From Ianthella basta (Eukaryota; Porifera; Demospongiae; Verongiida; Ianthellidae), in contig OZ025883.1 of NCBI GenBank assembly GCA_964019415.1, positions 3,905,586-3,969,585 on the forward strand: a stretch of 64,000 bases of DNA, in the 5' to 3' direction. Below, piece by piece: positions 55,421-64,000 of this stretch. Both the position numbers and the translations under genes were made by a program. How positions within the stretch are numbered: the stretch's first letter is position 1; every line of letters begins with the position of its first letter. Below the pieces are notes generated by a model. The model saw only the letters and a list, made by a program, of their open reading frames with translations, made no database searches and was not told where the DNA came from.

Positions 55421-56546
55421 CAGTGCTGTATGTGAGTTTGTAAGTATGGCGTAAAGGTATATGAAGTATGAGATTTTTGCTGCATAAGTTTCACCAGCAG
55501 CTACATCTACCATGCACTGAATATGTGTTTCTCTAAGCTTGCTGTCCTTTTTCTGTCCCTGCTACCAGCTTGCAATTGGTATATAAACGTACAAAGGCTG
55601 AAGCTCCTGGAGACAGCTGCATGGTTAATGTCATTCTGTATGCTCTAATTGGGCAGCACTTACCTTGTGATTTCCATCACAGAATTTGTGAACAGAAGAG
55701 AATTGACGTGAGATCCAATTGTCAGTGTGCACGTGAGTTCTTGTTAACAGGTATAGCATTTTCCAGACACAACACACCAAAACCAGTCACTGCTTCCTCC
55801 AAATTCCACAAGGAAATCAATATTTTAGACTGTGTAAAAGTTTTCTCTGCCCCTTCTACCCTGGCTCAAGAGACCTAGGAACTGCAGGACAGTCGTGGAC
55901 ATTCTATGGCCAGGGAATGCTATACGTAGCCTGTACTATACACTGATCATGTGTGTCATGTACTGTACATTATTAAGACATATTACTCACAAAATTAATA
56001 TGAAATAGAATACAACTGGCATATAATGCATGAAAGTTTGATTGGATGATGAGAACCAACTACAATGATTTCTTGGCCATATTAATTTGCGGTAGGCATT
56101 ATCGATTATCAATTATCGATATATATAGATATAATTATATATAAGTGAAAATTACATCATGTTGGCATTATGCAGCGAGTTGACTTCGGGTTTATCTTTT
56201 GGGAGACTAGCTCTTCCCCTGTCATCAAAACATGAATGTGTTGCATGGTACAACCATGCCACTCTTCATCAGACAAAGTAAGGAACTGCTTGACTTTGTT
56301 GGCCATCATTTGTCAATTATTCAAGTTAAATTACTAATTAAATTTCCACCGAGAAAAGAGATCGAATAACATTTGCATGGTTTTGGGAATTTGCCAGACG
56401 TGTATTCACTTGGACTTGTCTAGCTTGTATTGTATAAGTTTCTGCAGAAGTCCACACTGATAAGTGTTGCTTATCTACTAGCATATCTACATATTTTCAT
56501 ATGCAGGGTTCACATTAGATGATCATAAATTATAACATTATCCAAA

Positions 56547-56636
56547 ACAGATATTGTTACGAATTGTAAAATTAATATGCATCTTCACTTTTATGAAGAT
56601 GCACATTAATTTTACAATCTGTTTAATAATATCTGT
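56547..56636. repeat. 90-bp hairpin
   Basis: ACAGATATTG (56547) and CAATATCTGT-like sequence (to 56636) close a stem. The apex has TGCATCTTCA facing TGAAGATGCA around a four- to six-base loop. It could be a tiny MITE or a small-RNA precursor. Confidence 0.75.
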
Positions 56637-57189
56637 GCGGCACATGAGCACTACTGTATATCTTGAGTATGTGTTGCCATTCCATGAATATGATTATTCT
56701 ACAAACCTCAGTTCATGTGTCAATAGCAATGAAGACTGTAGCTCAATTCCTTAACAACCTCCACTCTGTGAGACTCATACTGCATTCCCTTGAAACAAGT
56801 GGTCTTAATTTAATGCAGTACAAGATATCCAGTAATATTATAGAGTAACCTCTCTGCCAACTAGTACAGTTCACGGTGCACCATCCATGCTTGTCAAACC
56901 TTCATACAGTAGTAGTCACATATTAGTGTGTGCCCAGTTTGTTTCAGGTAGATACATGCAATGAATGTGGAATGCATGCAGTATACATGATCAACCTCAA
57001 ATTGGCAAATTGTTAATTTTTCTGCATCCCACATATTTCCATGCTTGTTTGCTTGGACATTTTATAGCACAACAAAATCTCTCTTCAGGCTAGTATCTAT
57101 CTAGGCAGTGTGGTCTACAATCAGAAATGTTGGGGTAGTCTGCCAATCTCTATTGTGCTCAGTCTATGAAAACACATTAGAACTATTAA

Positions 57190-57375
57190 GATAAAAGTAA
57201 ATTCATGTAATGGGATAAAACAGTGCATTAGCTAATGTAATAGTGCACTTGCATTGGTCATGATCAGTTAACTGAATGGGGCAAATGGGCACACCACACC
57301 ACTCTGGCATTAGTATACTTTCTCTTAGCTAATGCATACAGTGTGCATTAGTACTCATAAGATAACCGTAATATG
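57190..57375. repeat. Dispersed repeat, copy 2 (TTAGCTAATG family)
   Basis: Same ordered blocks as 53747-53945. See that entry for the shared strings. Confidence 0.65.
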
Positions 57376-60300
57376 CTCTGTTAATGCAAGTAATAACTTG
57401 TTTTCAAGATTGTGTTCAGCAGCTTCAAAGGTTGTTAAATAAATTCATGTTCTCATAGTAGAACAGTTTACTTGCCTCTTGAATGATGGGAACAATGCAG
57501 TAAAGAGCATTCACACCTTAACTCCATTTCATATAAAGACCATGCATTCATAGTGCTGTATGTGGGTTGGCAGTGTCATGTAGCTATATAGGTGAATTGC
57601 AACAACATTCAGTACTAAATATGGCAAAATTATTTGAGGTGTCAGTTAAGTATGATTTCATGGGTTTCTGAAGGTTAGTACGATAAGCACTGCAGATACA
57701 CTTGAATGGACTGTAAATACGTACATGGTATATATGGATATTCTTTACAGTACAGTGTAATGAGCAGTGAATGCAGTCATAAGGACATTTTGTGACTTAG
57801 TATGAGCCACACTGAACAAAATTAATATACTGTATGTTCAACTGTGCACAATTAAGGAATGTTGCTAGACTACAGGATGATTGTTGTGTAGAATGCAGTC
57901 GTGGAGAGAATGAATTCTAAGCATAATCGCATGCAGCCAGGTCAATTCTCTCCATACCTATGTTGCTTCAAAGGTTAATTGATAGTAACGATGCCTGTTG
58001 TGTCTTGATTCAACATGTTGCCTAGCGGTCTTCAAATGTAGTCCCTTCCATTGAGCCTGACTGCGATTACGTTTATATAGAATTTCCCTATCCACATCCA
58101 CATTATGCTGCAGAAATAATTATTTGTCTCTTTCTGTGTATTGTACATTTTTCAAAAGCATAGCCAGTTAAGCAATTGTTCCATATCAATGAATCATGAT
58201 TCTGCATGCATGCAGCTATCTAATATTCTACAGTGGTCATTATACAAGAATGTGACCATCAAAACAGAACAACAAACTCCACTGTTGCTTTCATGCAGTC
58301 ATGTTATTCCATGTAGAGTGCAGGTGGGGACATAAAATGTTTCACCTGAGCTCAACAGTTCATAGAATATCATCGTGATCGACTTATTGTCATAAATTAA
58401 TGTACAGTTGATCATACAAGTTGTTGTCCTACAACCACCGATAAAAACAAATAGTTCTGTGCTGATGTCCAAAGGAAGGATGTTCTCCATATCCATCAAC
58501 TTTGTTTGTATTATGTGTATGAGTGAAAGTTGTCATTGTTATCTGTCGTCAATGTTCTCAGCACTGTAGCTACATTGTCCTATGTACATTTCCACTTCAA
58601 TGTGGTTATGTGTGGTTAATATTGATTATTACATGTTGGTTAGCTGTACATTATGTGGAATCAGTTTTTCATGGATTGCATTGTAGTTACGTATTCTGCA
58701 TTGCAAAGGTCAGTTGCCTGTCATATATACGTATGCCACTAGCGAGGCAAGATTGATAGAAGGGTTGGTAATCGCTGGTCATTACTCCTACCAGCTGCTA
58801 CACCAACATTGGTGTCTCAGTAAACTTGGGATATAGTTAAACATCTGTACATGGTTTCACAGTAACAGATATCAGTTTGACTTGTGGTGGGCGTGGAAGC
58901 AGCCAGTCATCCAGCAATACTTCCATAAAAAGTGTACCCTTATACAGAGCTAGAGTTACAATGATTTTGCTTTTTTAAAATTAAACGCCTGATATTGTAG
59001 GCTGAAATAGTTATCAGAGTATGTACCCAAGAACATGTACATAAACTGAAGTAAACTTGATGCACAAGTCTCACATGATATTATACACAATTATGGCAAT
59101 AGCGACATTCAGACTGAAGCTTAAGCTTCACCAGTGCTATGGTTCCCTTAACATTATAGCACTTTAGATAGGGAGCTAATGTGAGCAATGATGAACATAC
59201 CCAAGAAGTCAAATATGTGTATGAATAGCTCTTAGTGTAGCTTAGTTAAACTTACTTTGAAGCTAATGTATGATGTTATCATAGTGATTCTACAAGTAAC
59301 AGCTTCATGCCTAAATAGCTCTTTCTATATAGTTCAATAACACCCTGTCTGTGTATATATAGTGTGACATTGTACAGTATGACTTTGTACATGGGCTGAA
59401 TGTATAGTAAAGGCTTGACTGCTGCTATCAGAAGAAGAAAGGTGAAAGGGATGCTCATATGCACAATATTTGTGCTTTTAATTCCTTAGTTATGTGCATC
59501 AGCCAATTGCTTTGTCCCACCACCTTGCAGAAATTAAAGAGAAGCAGCATTATCCACTCTCGGAAAATTTAGTGATGGTAGTCACACAGATATAGACAAA
59601 GTAACTAGCAGTGAACCTGCTACCACCACCTACACCATCAACACTCTATTCCCTCTTGGTGTAGGACATGTATCTTCATGCAGACACTCTGTACCATGCA
59701 GGGTTGCATTAGTATTATCTGCTAAAGAACTAATGAACACATCATGCAGCCAGTTGTACAAAGCCAAAGCACAGTACTATTATACTAGTCTCTACTTATG
59801 CAACTTAGTCATTTATCAGCATGCACTTCAGAGCAAGCATTATGTTGGACCATACATGGGCCAGCAACTAATGCATGTTGTAATGTTATGATAGTTGCAT
59901 GGGTCCAGTTTGAAGATGTGACAATGATAATGCTAATGGAGCTTTTCATCTTTGTTAAATGCATTAGTCCCATTCGCAAAGTGCAGTAATGGCCCAAAAT
60001 AAAGAGTGCCACATTTAAGTTGATGGTGTAGCCAATGTTGTCTTTGTCATTACTTTGCTAATGTGATGCTTCAGACGTCTCCTCTTTGCTACTTGTGCTG
60101 CACATTAGCTAATGGGAGTGTGCTCTTCATCACCCTGCAACACTGCATTACCATTGCACATGTACACAAATGACACAAATACTTGTAAAACTTCATAATA
60201 CACCACACAATTAAGCACACGCTGCTAGAGAAGTTGAAAAAAACACTGCATCTATATTATACTCTTACTAGTTGCTTGCCAGTGTTTGAGTAATGAACAG

Positions 60301-60701
60301 ATCATTATGTACAGTAGAACAGAGCAAATGCATGGGTTATATACACTCAGTCATTGAGACACTGGTACCAGAGACTCAGGCATGCTCTCATGAATGATTT
60401 AACTCATACTTTTGCTATGCAAGAAATCACAATGCACAGCAATGATGTTCATGTTGGCAATTAGAAAAGAGGTGGTCATTGGAGAGAAATTTCCAGCAGT
60501 CGCATGTATGCCCTTTGATATAATTTAGACAAATTTCAGTTCATATATATACACAGCATACATATGCACATACAAGTATAAATATTATGTATTACATACA
60601 CTTACATAAATAATGTACATTCAGTCCAGTAGTTAGTCGCTACACCAAACTGTGTATACCATATTATCAGTCAAATTCCAGCAGGGTATGTTACAAACTG
60701 A

Positions 60702-60827
60702 AAGACAACATTCGGAACTACACATGATAAGGAAAGAGGGAGGAAGGGAAAAATGACTGTGAGCCAGACTATCTACAAGTTCCTTCCCCCTCTTTTCTTA
60801 CCATGTGTAGTTCCAAATGTTGTCATT
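60702..60827. repeat. 126-bp hairpin with about 46-bp arms
   Basis: Left arm AAGACAACATTCGGAACTAC...GGAAGG (60702-60748), right arm CCTTCCCC...GTAGTTCCAAATGTTGTCATT (60782-60827), loop about 33 bp. MITE-like or a small-RNA precursor. Confidence 0.75.
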
Positions 60828-61246
60828 CATTCGTGTCACCATGGTACATAGACCATCTTAATTAGCATGTTACAAACTGCATAGCAGAATTGCTATTGAG
60901 ATGCCTTTACTACACTGAGTAAATAATGCTACAGTGTACGTGGGCCCCTTCTTGCACTGACTTCATGTTTGTGTAGACTTTCTCCAGCCTTAGCATCTGT
61001 CATAGTATTTGGATTGTATACATGCTAGGTATACAATAACCCTATGAACAGTATGAACTTCTTCCAACCTTCATGTCGCTGCAGCATATGGTCCTGGAGA
61101 ACACAAATTCGACACCTTATATGGTTCACATGTTTACATAAAATTATGTCTTCATCAATATGTAGTTGTGTAAATATAATTATATAATTGTGCTTAGCTG
61201 TAAGCTTAATAATATACTCATTCAGTGAATAGAATAATATTTGATA

Positions 61247-61690
61247 ATCTGTGAATTTGCTCCAGTTCCATGTTGGAGGTGAAGAGATTGCGGTGGTGCA
61301 GGAGTACAAGTATCTTGGGTGTGTGATTGATGAGCACCTGCAAGATACAAGAATGGTTGAAGAGAGAGGAAAGGTGGGAGCAAGAGCTCTAAGTGACTGG
61401 CTCAGAAGGTGCAGGGCCACCATGGGGGAAAGGAGAGGAGCTACCTTTGTGAGGCTGATGTAATCTCTTGTTGAATCAGTGCTATTGCATAGGGCAGAGG
61501 TATGGGGTGGTGGAGCATAACTTGGGCCAGTTGAAAATGTACAGATGCGAGCAGCAAGAATCTTTTTAGGGGTGGGGAGATTACACCCTTTGGTCTCCCT
61601 GCAATTTGAGATGAACATGCTACCAATGAAATGGGTGGCAGTGAAGAGAAGCATTGAGTTCTGGGTACAGGTAATGAGGATGACTGATGG
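61247..61690 (+). mobile_element. Non-LTR retrotransposon fragment (reverse transcriptase C-terminal region)
   Basis: Reads EYKYLGCVIDEHL, a WLRRCRATMG segment, SVLLHRAEVWGGG, then QMRAARIFLGVGRLHPLVSL and MLPMKWVAVKRSIEFWVQVMRM. In-frame stops lie near 61460 and 61518. It is a different lineage from the LINE in gene B. No target duplication was found. Confidence 0.8.
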
Positions 61691-62348
61691 CAAGTTTCAT
61701 GTTTTCAGGTTTCAGGCTGACACCCTAGTGTTTGTATTATACAACACGATGCACTTAAATATGATAATAATAATAATGTACCATAATATCTAGTGGGGAG
61801 GAGAAGGCCTTGAAATGCCATTATATACAATTTTCTCTGCTTTCTTGCACAATTCCAATTAGCTCAACTGAATTACTATTCTGTAATATTCAAGGCATCA
61901 AAAGGATTGCTTCAGATTGTCTCAAACAGTCTACATAGCAAAGAGGTTATGCTGCTGCTTGCTTCTGAACTACAAGAGTGGCCTTTGGATTAAGACCCGT
62001 GAGAAGATTGAGTACATATAAATTATACCTATGTTCTACTTTGAAACGGGCTGTGCTATTTGCCAGCCTCAGCCTGTTATGATTAACCATGCAAAAATAT
62101 TTGTGGGTGCTGGAAATGAATCTCAGCAAACTCACTATACAGCAAATTGCAAGGAAAAACACACCTCTATTTGCTAGCAATGCCACACAATCAAAGTAAA
62201 CTTAAATTATAATTTCTTAGTCTTTGTCATTCTGAGTTCACAGTTGATAACACTCTATTTCTGGAAATTAACACATGAACCACACTCTAATCAACCCTGT
62301 TCACAAGCACTACCTCTACAGGGTTGGCAAATAATTATTGCGCTTTGA
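61691..62348. other. Intergenic, no gene seen
   Basis: Includes a short ATAATAATAATAAT run near 61760. Lies downstream of the gene F stop codon. Confidence 0.5.
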
Positions 62349-62711
62349 CTATGATTCAGTATCAGGCTTAGGGAACTCTTCCACCACTTGTGTGTAGTAT
62401 CCAATTAGCTGGGGAGCAGGGATGGTAATCTTCATACCAGATCCAACTGAGGTGGAGACCTGGAATCCAGTAGAGGAAGATGATCTCTGATACTTGGATG
62501 AGTAATCGCTTCTGCTTGAAAATCTAAATGGTCCCCATCCAGATGATGAGCTAGAGGAGCTGGACGTGTAGCTGGAGTGTGAGGATCTCATGATGCTGCT
62601 AGCGGCTGACTTTGAAACACCTGAGAATTCCATCTGCACATTTTTGGCTAGGAGAAATGAGGTGAGGTATTGAGGAATCTTGTAAACCTCTGTATTGTTG
62701 GCTTGTGGAAC
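62349..62711 (-). CDS. Gene F: last exon of a third D/E-family member, partial or broken
   Basis: On the minus strand it reads from 62711 (after acceptor-like TTAACAG) to the stop at 62349-62351, 120 residues. Motifs match exon 3 of gene D: IPQYLTSFLLAKNVQMEFSGV, a long Ser run, GWGPFRFSSRSDYSSKYQ, MKITIPAPQLIGYYTQVV. It lacks about 15 N-terminal residues present in the gene D exon. The first 8 bases of the exon and the acceptor lie inside the MITE at 62704-62877. No upstream exons are found to 64000. The gene may be truncated, or it may continue beyond the window using the MITE-derived acceptor. Confidence 0.75.
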   Translation of the reverse strand, partial: VPQANNTEVYKIPQYLTSFLLAKNVQMEFSGVSKSAASSIMRSSHSSYTSSSSSSSSGWGPFRFSSRSDYSSKYQRSSSSTGFQVSTSVGSGMKITIPAPQLIGYYTQVVEEFPKPDTES

Positions 62712-62877
62712 CTGTTAAGATGGTCACTGTGGTAGGCAGCCACCTTTCTAAAACAGCCAGCCTGTCTGGCCCCAAATAACACTAAAGCATTACAATCCAT
62801 CTCTGTCAAGCAGCCACCTCTCTATAAAGGTCAGTTAGAACTGGCCCAAAGGTGGCTGTCTTAGCCAGGCTCCACTG
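62704..62877. mobile_element. MITE copy at the gene F exon edge
   Basis: TGTGGAACCTGTTAAGATGG at the left and CCAGGCTCCACTG plus TA at the right. Nearly identical internally to 54102-54277. The first two terminal bases at the left are changed and the TA duplication is not evident on that side, consistent with a rearrangement breakpoint. Confidence 0.8.
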
Positions 62878-64000
62878 TAGTGCACAACAGTGACACACAG
62901 TGACACACATGCACACACAAGTATGTCCTCGCACAAACGATACTATGTTGACAGACAGCATTCAACTAGGCTAAGCTGGGATGTGGCAGGATACATGTGT
63001 TGCATGCAAGGATGAATGCAGATGACAAGAAAACCACTAGCTTCTTTCCTTTTACCAATCATGCATCATAAGTAAATACTGCCCATGCTAAATGTGTATA
63101 TCTAAATTATAGCTGAATGTGAAGCTTTTGAACTGGAGTTCCTACTGAACCAATTGTAATATAAATGAGGTTAGTTTGTAGTTGCAGAGCATTTACTGAC
63201 AAGATTGACCTTGCATCTTGTCTATACATTGGATGCGTGCATATACATACGCTGTCACATGGTGGATGACAGTGCAAAGATAATGCAATTTCATTGATGT
63301 AGACCTGTCAGGCAAGAGCCGTGAGCAAGTCATGCGCAGAGTCATGTTGTCCAATATTCCATTGCACTAAGTTGAGACATGGTGCCAAGTGTTACTCCTT
63401 CTGTCTCATTGACACCGTCATAACTTAATAGTTTCATCATACTAAATAATGCTGACAGCTAATAATATGCACAAAGTTCCTGCTTTTTGAGCCTTCCATG
63501 AAAGTTTTGCCCACAAACATTTATGCATCAATAGACACAAGTCTTTTAATCAGTAATCAGAAATGTTGATTTTTGCATCAAATTAAGAACATGTCTGATA
63601 CTAAAGTCTATCATAAATAAATAGATGGATATGTATGACTGTGCTTAATTGAGTCAACCCGTGTCAGATAGGAAGAAATCAAATTGAATGCACATGAATA
63701 GTTTCAAAATCAGAAGCATATAAAAGCAAAGCCATTCCAAGCTTGAAACAAGAGCCATCATTTGAAGGGCACTTGAGCTGAAGCTGCTATGTCATATACT
63801 GATTGCAATCAGTCCAGGTATGGTGACACTTGAGTCGCATGCAGTGACATGCTGCTACTGACAAATGTATTTATAGCAATTCAGGTAAACATTCTATTCA
63901 GTAAGTGTGTGCATATAATTATCTTATCATGTATGTGCACTATATGTACGTATTACTAACCATGGGTGAGTGGAGTAATGGAATTTGTAGCTGTTACAAT
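62704..64000. repeat. Segmental duplication, copy 2 (runs off the window)
   Basis: Direct copy of 54102-55420 with scattered substitutions and small indels, still matching at the last base. It replaces the sequence expected upstream of the gene F exon. Confidence 0.9.

Larger units (their letters stand above)
55421..61246. other. Long gene-poor interval
   Basis: AT-rich non-coding DNA with hairpins at 56547-56636 and 60702-60827 and the dispersed repeat copy at 57190-57375. A 102-codon open stretch at 55570-55878 has no start context or motif and is not supported as a gene. Confidence 0.55.

Noticed and set aside
55570..55878. 102-codon plus-strand open frame
   Set aside because: No ATG context, no domain, no splice partner and no paralogue in the window.

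Overview
This is a eukaryotic, almost certainly invertebrate metazoan, genomic window. Genes are split by GT-AG introns. They encode extracellular animal domains (NIDO, AMOP, VWD, EGF-like, IgGFc-binding, Ig), and the DNA between them is AT-rich and full of non-LTR retrotransposon pieces, MITEs and microsatellites. My best guess is a demosponge. That is an inference from the secreted domain repertoire and compact introns; no lineage-specific marker was seen.

Left half (1-30.8 kb): a head-to-tail tandem array of mucin-4-like secreted genes (NIDO - IPT-like - AMOP - VWD - EGF - unknown C-terminal region). Gene A is represented only by its last two exons (1-618). A dead first-exon/NIDO relic lies at 3299-3708. 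Gene B (5041-21386) and gene C (23617-30839) are complete, with 11 exons each in the same phases. Gene B is long mainly because intron 5 (9128-16888) holds a nested transposon stack. A dead LINE is split by a 3437-bp hAT-like element (7-bp target duplication), which itself contains a 1.56-kb palindrome, and by a 592-bp element (4-bp target duplication). A 5'-truncated LINE with an 11-bp target duplication lies between gene A and the relic.

Middle (31.6-51.1 kb): gene D (minus strand, 3 exons) and gene G (plus strand, 12 exons) are divergent, with start codons only 126 bp apart. Gene G encodes a secreted protein with a NIDO-like segment, an IgGFc-binding-type domain, seven Ig-like exons that are all phase 1-1, and a C-terminal trypsin-like domain that seems to have lost its catalytic triad. 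Gene E (plus strand, 3 exons) follows. It is a diverged paralogue of gene D with the same intron phases. Genes D, E and F form a secreted family that I do not recognise.

Right part (51-64 kb): mostly gene-poor, with dispersed repeats, hairpins, a LINE fragment and a segmental duplication (54102-55420 versus 62704-64000). One edge of the duplication coincides with a 175-bp TA-flanked MITE. That edge also cuts into the last exon of gene F (62349-62711, minus strand), a third member of the D/E family.

Taken together this looks like a locus of secreted adhesion or recognition proteins: tandem NIDO/AMOP/VWD proteins beside an IgGFc/Ig/pseudoprotease protein flanked by an uncharacterised secreted family. 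A joint role in cell adhesion, self/non-self recognition or mucus-like barrier function is a hypothesis only.
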